Positions 30,239 through 41,336 of a DNA stretch of 64,000 nucleotides are shown here, piece after piece. The DNA comes from Pictodentalium vernedei. Its lineage: Eukaryota; Mollusca; Scaphopoda; Dentaliida; Dentaliidae. The stretch lies in contig CM062296.1 in NCBI GenBank assembly GCA_031216915.1, forward strand, positions 793,471,823-793,535,822, written 5' to 3'. The notes under the pieces are model-generated. The model was not told where the DNA came from and ran no database searches. It saw only the letters and a list, made by a program, of their open reading frames with translations. Numbering within the stretch: position 1 is the stretch's first letter; each line of letters starts with the position of its first letter. A program made the position numbers and the translations under genes.

Positions 30239-30284
30239 GTAATGGGATCTAGAGAGAATTGAACAACTTTCTAAATCTGATTAC
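30239..30284. terminator. GTAATGGGAT palindrome, copy B
   Basis: The diverged counterpart of h3 lies between the convergent CARD-like gene (ends 30217) and the fiber gene (ends 30361). GTAATGGGATCTAGA pairs with TCTAAATCTGATTAC imperfectly. Confidence 0.5.
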
Positions 30285-30360
30285 TTTTTATTTTTTTTTT
30301 TATTTTTTTTTTTGTTTTTAATAATTACTCATTATTTTTGAATTATTTATTTCGACACAT

Positions 30361-31701
30361 TCACTGTTTGTTCAGAGGATCTAGTTCGATCAGAAGGCTC
30401 ACCACGGAAGTTGCGGTTTTGGAATTATTGGTTTTCATAACGAAATTAATCCTGTCTCTGGCGTTCACTTCGAGTCGCGTACCAAATGTGCTAACGTTCA
30501 AGTGTTGATTCTCAGTCTTTTCGATGCTGTATCTCCTATCGCTATCTACTCCGCTCACCATGAGAATGATGCTCACTTTGTTATTCAAATCCGTGGAAGC
30601 CAGATCCATTCGAATGATTTCACATCCCAACGACATGGGATATCCCACCTGACCGTGTTGCGATCCGCTACCTCCATTTCCGAAAGACCATTCAGCTTTT
30701 CGCTCCTCTAACATGCCGCTCTTCTCGGCCCAAACGGTGATCAATTGCCTGGCGTATTTGACTTTCTCCACCACCGAAATCAGGGTGCAGGCGTCCGACA
30801 TGTGCCCAGGATCTGGCAGATTCGTGAGCGCGTGTCCGCCCATGTCTAGTTTACCTTCCATGATGTCGCCCTTTCTCCAGACCGAGTTGTCGTCCACGTA
30901 CTGCCTGCTGACCATGCTAGAATAGAATTCGAGATTGTGATCGAGACCAAATAAATTCTGACCATTCATGTTGATGCCGCCCTCCATGGTTACGTCAGAT
31001 TGTTTGTTCAGGTAGAGATCGCCCACTTGCGATTCTATGTATTCTTGAGATCGTATCACAGTGGAATCCACATAGCCCTTGTTGACCGCAGTGGAGTCCT
31101 TGTCCGCATGGTCGATCTTCGACAGATTCAATATCTTGTTGAATCCTGCATTCAGATCTGATTTAATTTCTTGTCTGGCAGACTTTCTCTGTTCCAGGTC
31201 TATGTAGTGTTTGTTTGCCACGTCCGTGGCATTCGTGGGAGTGGCCACATTCGTTATCTTGTTAGAATTGGCGTTCATTTCTGATTGCATCATTTTCTGA
31301 ACGTATCTACCTCTCAGGTGTTAGCTGAATCGCGCGTGAGTATCGTCCGCGTATTTCTTGGTCGCAGCATCAGTGGAATCTATGGGATTCACGACGTTCA
31401 CCAAAACGTTTGGATTTCAGATCAAGATCATCGGTCATGGCTTTATCCACGTAATTATCTAGCGTGATTCATTCCCCCTGTCGACGTATATTTTAGTCGC
31501 CGCAACTGTGAGATCTGCCGGCTCGAGAAGATTGTAGAGCTTGTTATCATTCATGTTCAAAGGTTCTTCTCGAGGTTCGTATCTCCGAACGTAATGTTCG
31601 TCCAAGTTGGCAACGTCATAACCATCGCCAGCTTCGAGCATCTTCCTCTTTTTTTGGCGTCGACTTTCATCGTCACTCCTACCAAATTTATCAACTGGCA
31701 T
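30361..31701 (-). pseudogene. fiber-like attachment protein, copy B
   Basis: The start at 31701 (MPVDKFGRSDDE) matches copy A. The frame holds to about 31459, is disrupted between about 31460 and 31300, then continues as a 310-codon open frame to 30361. That frame carries shaft repeats ('ATPTNATDVANKHYIDLE', 'KLDMGGHALTNLPDP') and the complete head domain beginning near 'LITVWAEKSG' and ending 'SLLIELDPLNKQ'. A ~10-base deletion relative to copy A removes sequence just before the shared TGA near 31480. The long intact head suggests it was the last part to decay. Confidence 0.75.
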
Positions 31702-31859
31702 GTTGTTTTGAGTTTTTTTGTTTTAAAAAATATATTTCAATGCTGTTTTTTAAAAATGAATTATTTTTTCACTTATTTTATTTTTTTGTTCTATTCGATT
31801 AAGTTTTTTATAAAAATAATTTTTTACCTTTATATATATTATAAAAAAAAATCTCTCTC

Positions 31860-32290
31860 TAATGTAAATCTTTGAGAATGTCTTGAAACCGATCTCCTTC
31901 CGACCATCTCTTGAAAACGTAGAGACACAGGTGACCACAAAATACTTGATCTGGTGATTGCACTCATTCCATGTTGTAATGAACCACCGATTCGTGGAAA
32001 TAGTTCTTTATTTCGAGATTCAGTAGCGAGATTCCGTAGCTGTCAAAATAATAATGCATCTTCCCGTTGTTGAACCATGCCACCCAGTGAGTGCCTTTGT
32101 CCAATAAATCATCCAGATTTAAAATTCTGCATTCCGATTGTCATCGTCGAGGTCTTCTCTTCGGTAAGGCATCTCTGGAAAACATGCCTCAAAAATCTTT
32201 GATTTTCAAGCATTCGACAGATCGATGTTGGATAGGGGTTCGTTAGGTAAGACAACACCTTCTACAGATATCCATATTTTCTTATACATA
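31860..32290 (-). pseudogene. adenain-type protease, copy B (decayed)
   Basis: Collinear with 23012-23445 on the opposite strand. Recognisable pieces are 'VEGVVLPNEPLSNIDLSNA' near 32240, 'THWVAWF' near 32080, 'YYFDSYGIS' near 32035 and the Cys motif 'FCGHLCLYVFKRW' near 31930. Several deletions and stops interrupt it. It retains the base missing from copy A just before the Cys motif, which shows that copy A has the deletion. The polymerase stop at about 32317 separates the two genes here. Confidence 0.75.
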
Positions 32291-32316
32291 AATGTATATT
32301 TTTTTTATTTATTTTA

Positions 32317-34268
32317 TTATAATTCACTAAATGACGTAATTTTTCTTTTTTTTTTTCTTTTTCTTTTTAAACTAAATCTTTTGATGTCTCTATTGACTTC
32401 TATAATCTTGAATTCGTCTAATTCCTCTTGATTTTCTGGAATCCTATCGTCCTTAATCATATCCAAAGCCCAATGTCCGAGCGCCAAAGTGCTTATTTTA
32501 TCATCTAACATGAATCTCTTATCGTCGTCGGCTGTCAGCGAAATCTTGTTGACTATTTCGGTGTACACGTCATGATTGTCGCTTCAAATCGATTTCATAG
32601 TCTTGTACACCGGCCCACTTCCAAACAGACAATCTTTATACTCTCGGAAAGAGATGTTTTTCTGCACCACGCATGCTTTAACCCCTTTGCACTTCTTGAT
32701 CTCTTCCCCTTCTAGGCGATAAGCATACAGTTTGGGTCTCAAACCCACGAATTCGACGATTTGTTTACCACTGCTCTCATCCTTAAATTTACCCAACACC
32801 TTCTTGTTGTCGTTCAATTGAATGTTGGACGTGTGATCGACGGGATAATTGCTTGTGTCAAACCACATGGCCATGTCCGGAGATACATCTCAGTAGACGT
32901 CTTTTGTCTCTATCTTGCAAACCAAACTCTCCATGTCAGTGAACAGTAGTTTGGCTTTCTCGCCGAATTTCTGTTTGACGTCATCGTAGTGAAACTCGTA
33001 CATCAATTGCTTGATATCTAAGATGATCAGTCCAAGATAATAGGGTTTGTCGAACTTCAGGTGCATCTTTTGCATGTGAACGACCTCTAGATTTTCGTCG
33101 AATATGGTTCGGTGTCTGTAATTGGGTTTCGCCACTAATTTTTTAGTGCTTTTCTCGGACGTGACGAGTCGAATGTCGGTTCTCTTCCTGATGTTTTCCA
33201 TCGATTTACTGTACACGCAGTTGTTCATGAGTTTGAAGAAATCTTTTTCGAAATCGTTCTTGGCTCGAATTCTGAGATTCGTTTTGAGATCGATGTATTT
33301 TTTCATCCAAGGCTCTTTGTCGAATCGAATGATGCAATGTATGTTGAGTAATTTCATCCCGTGATCGACGTATTGTTTCAATTTCTCACTGTAGACGATG
33401 TACTTACGTTTGTTAAATACATTGGGAATTAGTTTTTCATCTCCTTTGACCGGTTCTATTCATTCGGGAGCCAGCAGATAATCGTTGTGCAGGTGGTGTA
33501 ATTCTTCCAAATAGTTCAAATCGACTTCTAAAATGCAAGGATAGTCTCTCAATTTTTGCATCTCTTCCGGTTCCAAAACCCATTTGAAATTTCCAATTGG
33601 TAAAGGATGACTCATGGCCCAACCATACAGATTATTAGCATCCCAATACTGTATGTATTTATTCAATCGTTTCGAATCGAAACCTTCTTTCATGTAGGGA
33701 TTGTTGGCTTCAGAATATCTGTGGGAGATAATCGAGACGCCACCTCTCGTGGCCTTTTCGAACATGTCCACGTCGGATAATAATTCCAATTGTATATCGG
33801 TGGTCTTCAACAGAGCGTCCCATGCCAGACCGGGTGCGGTGAAATACCAAGCTGGATCCAGATCGTACTTTCGACGACAGACGTCTCGAAAAGTTTCAAA
33901 CACGTCTGCCAGAGCAGAACGTCGGTCTTCAGATAGAGATCGTGATAATCTCTCAAGGTTTTCATATCGAACGATTTCCACACGTTTTCAGCGTGTTCGT
34001 AATCCTCATTGGAAACGTCGGATTCATATAATTTCGAATAAAAATCTTCTTTCAAAGGTAGCGCAGTGTCATCGAATCTCTTTAGATCGTTCATGTAATC
34101 GTAAGGTTAGACTCCTTTCCTCAACATGACGTCTACTCATTCTCCAAAGTGTTCGCTCGTGATTTTAAATTTATCCTTGCTCATATGTTATCGACTAATT
34201 TTTCCAGACTGGTGGACAGATTTAAAACTGTCGATAAAATGTATGGCTCTATGAATGGATTTCGTTTT
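32317..34268 (-). pseudogene. protein-primed DNA polymerase, C-terminal half, copy B
   Basis: Minus-strand frames carry ExoIII 'YLKTDVLL' near 33920, motif A 'YWDANNLYGWAM' near 33625, motif B as 'KLMNNCVYSKSMEN' near 33215 and motif C as 'LFTDMESLVCKI' near 32930. Motif B has lost its Gly (to Ser) and motif C has a catalytic Asp changed to Glu, so this copy would be impaired even if open. It ends at a natural stop at 32317 after a Lys/Arg-rich tail. The TGA between exonuclease and polymerase regions near 34137 is at the same codon as in copy A. A repeat insertion at about 34269-36107 separates it from the N-terminal half. Confidence 0.85.
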
Positions 34269-36107
34269 TAGCTCAACTTTGGCGAAGCCAAATTTGAGTT
34301 ATGCCATGGCCAGTTGTCCGCCGTCCGTCTGTCCGTCTGTCTGCCTGGCCATCTGGCTGTCTGTCCATCAACAATTCAATACAGCTCAGACTAGAGGCCA
34401 TATTTATGAACCAATTTTTACGAAACTTCTTGGGTACCTTTGTTATGACCGTTGGACGAGAACGAGTGTTTTGCGGTCCGGTCTGAAATTCAAGATGGCT
34501 GCCAGCCGCCATTTTGTACCGACCATGCAGAAATCTGTTTTTTTGCACAGAACTTCCATATGAAAGCGCTGATTTGAATAATTTTTTGTATGAATGTTTA
34601 GTACCATGGGATATGTCACATATAATACGGGTTTTTTTCTCGTACGTAAATTATAGAAATTAGACTAACTTTGATGTATTTAGTATTACTTTCAATACTG
34701 TCAGTGCAAATGCCAATATGGCTCGGGCTAGAGGCCGCATTTATGAACCGATCTTTATGAAACTTCTTGGGTACCTTTGGTATCACCGTGGGACGAGAAC
34801 GAGTGTTTTTGGGTGCGGTCCGAAATTAAAGATGGCCGCTGGCAGCCATTTTGTACAAAATTAGGGGCAATCAGATTTTTGCGTAGAATTTCCACATGAA
34901 AGCTCTGATTTGAATAATTTTTTGTGTGAATGTTTAGTACCATGGGATACATCACATATAATATGGGTTTTATTCTCGTGCAGAAATTATGCAAATTAGA
35001 TGAACTTCGATTTTTTCAGTGCTACTTACACACAGTAAGTACACATGTCAATACGGCTTGGGCTAGAGGCTTTATTTATCAACCGATCTTCATGAAACTT
35101 CTTGGGTACCTCTGCTATCAACTTGGGACGAGAACGAGTGTTTCTGAGTGCGGTTCGAAATTCAAGATGGCTGACAGTGGCCATTTTGTACCGAAATTGG
35201 GTCTAATCAGTTTTTTGTACTCAACTTCTATACAGCTCAGGCTAGAGGCCGTATTTATGAACCAATATTTACGAAACGTCTTGGGTACCTTTGTGATCAC
35301 CGTGGGATGAAAACGGGTGTTTTGGGGTGTGGTCCGAAATTCAACATGGCAACCAGCAGCCATTTTGTACCAAAATTAGTGCAATCAGTCTTTTGTACAG
35401 AACTTCTGTATGAAAGTTCTGATTTGAATAAATGTATTTGTATGAATGTTTAGTAAAATGGAATACATCCCATACAGTACAGGTTTTTTTCTTGTGCAGA
35501 AATTATGCAAATTAGATGAATTTTGATATATTTAGTGCTACTTATACACTGTAAGTGCACATGTCAATACTGCTCGGTCTAGAGGCTGTATTTATCAACC
35601 GATCTTCACGAAACTTCTTGGGTACCTTTGTTATCACCTTGGGACAAGAACAAGTGTTTCTGAGTGCGGTCCAAAATTCAAGATGGCTGTCAGTGGCCAT
35701 TTTGTACCGAAATTAGGTCCAATCAGTTTTTTGTCACAACTTCTATACAGCTCGTATTTATGAACTGATCTTCACGAAACTTCTTGGGTACCTTTGTTTT
35801 CACCTTGGGACAGGAATGAGTGTGTTTTGGGGTGCCTTTGTTATCACTGTGCTATGAGAACAAATATTTTGGGGTTCAGTCAGACCCACTCTGGGACTCA
35901 AAGATTTCTTTTCTAGTTTATCATCTGACTGTCACCCACCTTTACAATATACATTTGTTACAAGCTACGGTCAGTATTTATGTACAGGTTGTTACAATAC
36001 TTTATATGTACCTTTGTTATCAGGTCATTACCTAGATGTTTGTCATTGCTGTGTCACATACTGTACATATACATGTCTTGACAAGTTGAGCTACAATGTC
36101 ATTGACA
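34269..36107. mobile_element. tandem-repeat element (R3) inserted in the copy B polymerase gene
   Basis: The insert begins 'AGCTCAACTTTGGCGAAGCCAAATTTGAG', then a TCCGTCTG-rich stretch. Five units follow, starting near 34380, 34714, 35050, 35230 (short) and 35564, with a ~335 bp period. Units share 'GGCTAGAGGCCG', 'AAACTTCTTGGGTACCTTTG' and 'AAGATGGC...GCCATTTTGTACC'. Polymerase homology stops at the left edge and resumes at the right edge, with the break between adjacent codons of copy A. A related fragment lies at 54378-54650. The ORFs in it are by-products. Confidence 0.75.
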
Positions 36108-37760
36108 CTTTCATTTCTTCCAACGTCTCTCTGTCGATTACTCTTTTCTTCTCCACGACCTTCCATTTCATGAAGGAAATGTATCTTTCTTCACTGTTCC
36201 TGATGCAGTTTAATTTTTCGTGGGAGGTGCTGAGATTTTTCACGAACAGATGACTGTTGTAACCCGTGAGATTGTGAAATATCACCGGATAGAAAGTGGC
36301 ATCTCAATATCTTAAATTACACTTGATGCGGGCTGGACCGCGATACAGACCCATGTAATGATCGTGGTCTCTGACCTTATTTTCCTGTGAATTCTCTTCA
36401 AAAGATTGCCTGCATATGTGACATTCGGTGGCTCTGTTATTTTCGTGCTGTTGCTCTCGCATGATGATCATTTTTGCCGGAGTTTTGAATTTGTCATATC
36501 AAATTTGAATTTTCAATTCTAACTCTTCCACGAACCTTTGAGCCACGTCGTCGTCTTCACACCATTTCGTGTAGGTGAAGGGGCCCATATCATGTTTCGA
36601 GTCGAAAGTGCATTTCACATAAATGCAATAGCCTGAAGGCATGTGTTTTTGATATCTTTCGACGTAACTTCGAAGAGCGTCAGGTTGGCAGGAACTCATT
36701 TTCACGGTGAAGCATTCGAAATCGGTGTACACGGCGAATGGTACTTTTAACCTTCTATTGTGATCATGAAAGTTCACGATGGTGTTGGGTTTGGGCATTT
36801 CGACAGCGACGCCTTGATTTTCATTGCAATATTCCTGATGTTTTGCTAACGATTTTTTGCTGCCAAACGTGTTCATGCAGTTGCAACATAAATATATCTT
36901 TTCTTTATGTTTACTACTCTGGCTCCACACTAATCAGCTCGGATTTGTAACCCATCAATAATGACGATTGTCACCATTCGAAATCAATAATAAAATAATC
37001 ATCTTTTCTCTTCCAAGATACTAAATCTCTCTGAGAGGATAGATCAATTCATTTTTCTTCATCATATACCAAAACTTTCACCGCTATGATGGGATTTTGA
37101 GCCTCGAAACGTCCGATGTATTTTAACTGCGTTGGAAAAGTCACTCTGGTCCAATCGAGATTTTTACAAACCACCTCGTAATGAGAAACTCTATCAGGGT
37201 GGACTTTGACGGGGTATAAAGCGGAGGTGACTGCCCATTTAAAACACTGATCATCTTTATTTCTCACGTTGACCACGGCTTCTTTTTAAGCTAAGAAATA
37301 TGGTAATTCCACACAGGAAGACGCTTTCAACGAATCGTTTTTGGTCACGTGAATTTCGAGATTCAACACCTCTTCGAACGTCCAATTACTACCTCTATGT
37401 TGATAATTTGCGAGAGATGTCAACATCTTGTCTTTCATCGTTTCAAAAACGTCCGATAAATCTGAACCTCAAAATATGGGTTGGACGCCAGATCTGAAAT
37501 ATGTAGCTCTGACAATGCTCTCGCCAGAGTTCACGTTGATTTTATTCATCGTGCATTGGAGTATCATCGCAATTTTTAGTCCCACTTCCATGTGTTCACG
37601 AAACAAATCCAATACTTTTTTCTGCACTCGTTGCAAGAACAATTTCGGATTGTTTTCTTGAACAAGGCAACCACATCGAAAGTTTTTAAAATGCCTTTGA
37701 TCGCACTCTCCCGTTCTATGGGATTTGATTTGAATGCTTTCGTGACGATTCATCCTACAT
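36108..37760 (-). pseudogene. protein-primed DNA polymerase, N-terminal half, copy B
   Basis: Matches copy A 19400-20960. Pieces: 'FLQRVQKKVLDLF' near 37640, 'KDDQCFKWAVTSALYPVKV' near 37240, 'YLCCNCMNTF' near 36890 and ExoI 'YTDFECF' near 36720 (Ala to Thr before Asp). A Cys/His region with 'HICRQSF'-type spacing near 36420 and ExoII 'FHNLTGYNSHLF' near 36265 follow (Asp to Asn in the usual YDSH). Stops and shifts lie between these. The gene continues at 34268 beyond the repeat insertion. Confidence 0.85.
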
Positions 37761-37784
37761 ATTCTTTTCCTTTCCCTTCATTGA

Positions 37785-38358
37785 TTGCTCATCGAATTTC
37801 GTTCAATATATATCGTTCGTCTCGATTCTGAACTACATCACTCGTTTTCGTTTTTTTTATTTTTATTATTTTTTTTTTTTTGGAAACTTGCAGTTCTTCG
37901 ATGGCTTTTTGTTTGGTCGTCTTATTTTTCGCAACCGGAACGTTTTTGTTTTTTTTTGACATCGGCATTTTGATTCCCTTTGCCACCTTTTTCTTCTCCT
38001 TTTTTGCAACCGGAACGTTTTTTGACATCGTTGCTATCGACATTTCATTTGCCTTTTCATTGAGCAAACTATGTAACTCCTCGCGTATGCTGTCTCTAAG
38101 TTTTTCATCATGCTTTGCATTTCGTTTTCTGTCATCAGGTGTTACTGCCATCGGCTTATATTTTGCAATTCGAGTTGTTTAAGTTTGTTCACTTTTGATC
38201 TTTCAATTTTCTTTCCATCGCCTCGCGAATGATACTCCTGTATTCCTGTATGGCTTTAATTTTTTTGATTTGGTTCTGTGATTTCTGAAATTTGGAATTT
38301 TTAATTCTTTACAAATCTTGTTTAAATGAGGTACGGTATACTTATCTAAATTTTCCAT
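37785..38358 (-). pseudogene. SAP/Rho-N-like leader of the polymerase gene, copy B
   Basis: ATG 38358 opens 'MENLDKYTVPHLNKICKELK', a cleaner version of the copy A N-terminal helix motif. After a frame break near 38210 the basic, Ala/Lys-rich region (38151-37789) follows, with 'KNVPVAKKEKKKVAKG' and 'KNKNVPVAKN' repeats, ending 'ERYILNEIR'. Nucleic-acid binding is suggested by composition; there is no direct evidence of function. Confidence 0.55.
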
Positions 38359-38789
38359 TTTTTTTATTTGTTTGCTTTTTTTGTAAGAATATGTTTTGAA
38401 TTTTTTTTTTGTTTAAATAATAATTTTTTGTAAAAGTTTTTTAAAAAATAGTCTTTATATATATGTTTTTTAATTCCCGTCAAAACATTTTTTTTTGTGA
38501 GATTAATAAATTTTTTATTTTCCTTAACATGGAAAAAAAATTGAATTGATACAACAGAAAAATTAAGGAAATTAAAATTTAAACTTTTTTGTATATATAT
38601 AGAGAGAAAAAAAACTTTTACAAAAAATTTCACATTAAAGAAAATTAAATTTAAAAAACTTTCTGTATATATATAGAGAGAAAAAAAAACTTTTTTACAA
38701 AAATTATTATTTAACACAAAAACACAAAATTCAAAAATGTATATTATTATTTGCAATAATTCATAAAACAAAAAAATAAAAAATAGATC
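38359..38789. promoter_or_regulatory. divergent AT-rich promoter region, copy B
   Basis: Very AT-rich; contains two near-identical blocks 'TATATATATAGAGAGAAAAAAAA' (about 38590 and 38670) and a 'TGTATATTATTATTTGCAATAATTC' box before ATG 38790. The latter corresponds to the TTGCAAATAA box of copy A in front of gene U. Confidence 0.45.
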
Positions 38790-39248
38790 ATGACAACAAC
38801 ACCTAAAAGATGTGAATTGAAATTGAAACGAGTCAAAACGTGCAAGAAACTCGGTTGTAAAATTTATAGATTACAATGACACGACACCATTGAATTGAAC
38901 AAGGTTGAGACGAAGGGCTTACAGCACAAATACGACAAATATAGCATGCCTTTGAAATTGGACAAAGCCATGCTCGATTTGTTTTATGAGTATGAAAGCG
39001 ATCTACAGAATAGCATTGTCACCAAAGACAGAGAATTCGACAAGAGCGATTTGTTGTTACCCAACAGAAGTTACATATATCCAAAAATATCTCTCGAACC
39101 TGTGAACAAATCGGGTGGTGAGAGCGCGTTGACCAAAGTAAAAAAACTCACAAAAGTAAAGATAAACATTCAACACATATGCGAAAAAGGAGAAGACACG
39201 ACTGTTAACATGCTAATAACGGACTTAGAAATATTAAAAAAACAATAG
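38790..39248 (+). pseudogene. unknown Polinton gene 'U', copy B
   Basis: The frame from 38790 to 39248 has 153 codons with a single TGA at 38877-38879 (codon 30). The start 'MTTTPKRCELKLKRVK' and the end 'VNMLITDLEILKKQ' align with both copy A versions. It is present once here, against a tandem set in copy A, so the duplication happened in the copy A lineage. No domain is recognised. The palindrome at 39288-39330 follows directly. Confidence 0.6.
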
Positions 39249-39287
39249 AGAGATCGATTATTGAAGAAGAAGGGAAAAAAAGAAAAA

Positions 39288-39330
39288 GTAATGAGATCTA
39301 GAGATGTTCCATCTCTCTAGATCTCATTAC
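39288..39330. terminator. GTAATGAGAT palindrome, copy B
   Basis: GTAATGAGATCTAGAGATG...CATCTCTCTAGATCTCATTAC, arms of about 20 bases with one bulge. It lies between gene U and the convergent small ORF, the same position as h1 in copy A. Confidence 0.55.
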
Positions 39331-39423
39331 TTTTTTTTTTCTTTTTTTTGTTTCCTCTTTCTTCTTCTTCTTCACTATCACTCATATATATCGTAATAAC
39401 GTTTCCTTTTTTCTCCACTTTCA

Positions 39424-39740
39424 TCATTGATTCTTCTTTTCTTTTTTTTGTGATATATTACGTTTTTTATAATAACACATTTCATTCCCTCTATCATATT
39501 TTTGAACAAATGTGGTGCATCTCTTGGCAACACTCACATCATTTTTATTCTCTTCAGAAGGTGATGGTGGTGGTGGTGGTGGTGGAAAACAACTCATTCT
39601 TCTTCCTCTTTTTAATTTCCACAATCTATCCCTATTTTTTTACTTCTTTTTCCAGTTCTTTCCTGAAATATCCATCATTATCATTCAAAAAGGTCTCGTA
39701 ATCCTTTTTAACCATTTTTTATATTATTTTTTTTATACTT
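39424..39740 (-). pseudogene. small charged hypothetical protein, copy B
   Basis: Homologous to 16401-16745: shares 'NDGYFRKELEKE' near 39690 and a Pro-rich stretch followed by 'SVAKRCTTFVQKYD' near 39500. A stop near 39640 and a frame change break it; a CCACCA microsatellite expansion lies at about 39560-39590. Confidence 0.45.
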
Positions 39741-39789
39741 TGTGTAATTTATATTTTATACTTTATATAATTATATAATTTTTTTTACT

Positions 39790-40383
39790 TTATAATAACA
39801 TACTCAAAAGTGGTATATCCTCAAATGGCAAATCCTCACCAAACAGCAAACCCTTACCCTTACCGAGTCGCTCAACATCCTGTCTTCTCATCAGATAGAG
39901 ACTGTTTCCAGCGAAAAGGTTGCCACCTCTCATGGGTTCTAGATGCAATACTTTACCGTCATCTATGTCGACGCAACACACGACTCCTCCCTTCTTCAAA
40001 AACAGTTCGCTGCCACCCATTAATTTCTCAACTGCCGAACTCATGAGTCCAGAGAGAGCTCCCACGCCAAGAGTCTTCCCAAGAACGGGCAATGCTTTTG
40101 CGGCGAGTCCTACCAATAGCGGTAGGAAACCGCATTTCATTCTCAAATTGTATCTCAGTTGAGCGGGACTCAATCTCACCGTCAACTCTCTTCCATCAAG
40201 AATCACTTTCTCCATCCTTTTGATTTGAGTTCTGGTCCAGGCAATCGAATCCTGACCACCACTCGTCAGATCTTTGTGAGTGAATATGAATCTCACCGCC
40301 TCGCCTCAAGTTTTTAATGCTCTCAGGAATTTCTTCCTCTGTCCTGCAGATATGTTCACGTTTTTAACCACATATTCACCCAT
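39790..40383 (-). pseudogene. GLYLK-repeat minor virion protein, copy B
   Basis: The start at 40383 is 'MGEYVVKNVNISAGQRKKF'. One TGA at 40306-40308 replaces the CGA of copy A; the frame is otherwise open to 39790. It contains the 'AWTRTQIKRMEKVI' helix, a hydrophobic Leu/Ala/Gly stretch and Gly motifs 'GNSLYLMRR' and 'GKGLLFGEDLPF', fewer than in copy A. The neighbour on the 5' side is the penton-like gene. Confidence 0.65.
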
Positions 40384-40529
40384 ATTTCTTTTTTTTCTTT
40401 TAAATATATTTGTTCAAATGGTTTTTTTTGTTTAATGATAAGTATATATTAAATAAATTTTGTAAATTAATATTGCATTTATTTTATTTTCTTATTTATA
40501 TATATACACAATATTTTTTTTTTTGCTTT

Positions 40530-41278
40530 TTATATTTCTCTTATGTGAAATCGTATCGTCACCCTCTCTCCACGAAGATCTAACAGTTCACCATTTTGAT
40601 CCATCAACGTGGTTTTGAGACTATACAAAGTGTCTAAAATCACGGGTAGATAAACTAAATTTTGAGGTCGTTCCACGATCTTGTAACCCGGCGACACATT
40701 TGGAAAGAAAGAATAGATCGTCGGTTGCACGCTACCATTCATGTAGCTTCCAGCAATCACGTCCACGTTCACCAGAATACTATTGATGGCAAGAATGGTG
40801 ACCGTATTTTCGGATGCCGCATGGCCTCGATACATCTTTTGATCGAATCCCAGCATCTTGCTGATCAAATCATCCGTGTTGAAATGCACTTGAAAATTAT
40901 GTTCCAAATCCAACATCGTCTGCAGGGTATTAGGGTTGGGAGCGAGTCTGATCTTGTTGCTTCCATTTCCATCCGTCTTCATTCGCATCTGAATGTAATT
41001 GTTCAAATCGTCTATGTCGTAACTTCCTTTGGGAATTCGAATCTCCAACCAATCCACTTCGTCGGAATACTTGAATGAGTTATTCTTTTCGGTGATGTTG
41101 GAAAAGGAATAATAAGTTTCCAGATTCACCAATGCCATCTTTTCTCCCTATTCAATTTGATGGAAGGTTCGAATTTCATCACGAATCGAGTCAAATCGCC
41201 AGTCACCACGATTTGAATGGACTGTTTTGCAGTCGCATTCTCAGCTATCCATTCTAACAATTCTCCTTGTTTGAACAT
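40530..41278 (-). pseudogene. penton-like minor capsid protein (single jelly-roll type), copy B
   Basis: The start at 41278 (MFKQGELLEWIAENAT) runs ~50 codons, then a one-base frameshift near 41138 moves to the long frame ending at 40530. Landmarks: 'LVNLETYYSFSNI', 'IRIPKGSYDIDDLNNYIQ', 'TIYSFFPNVSPGYKIVERP' and C-terminal 'LDLRGERVTIRFHI'. This is the conserved penton-base-like family of Polintons and would occupy capsid vertices. It is deleted from copy A. Apart from the frameshift it is full length. Confidence 0.8.
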
Positions 41279-41336
41279 TATTTTTTATTTTTATTTATTT
41301 TTTAAAAATAAATTATTGATGATTTATTATTATTTT

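Noticed and set aside
38364-38771. 135-codon Phe/Lys-rich minus-strand ORF
   Set aside because: It is the AT-rich divergent promoter region; no similarity to the matching region of copy A at the protein level.
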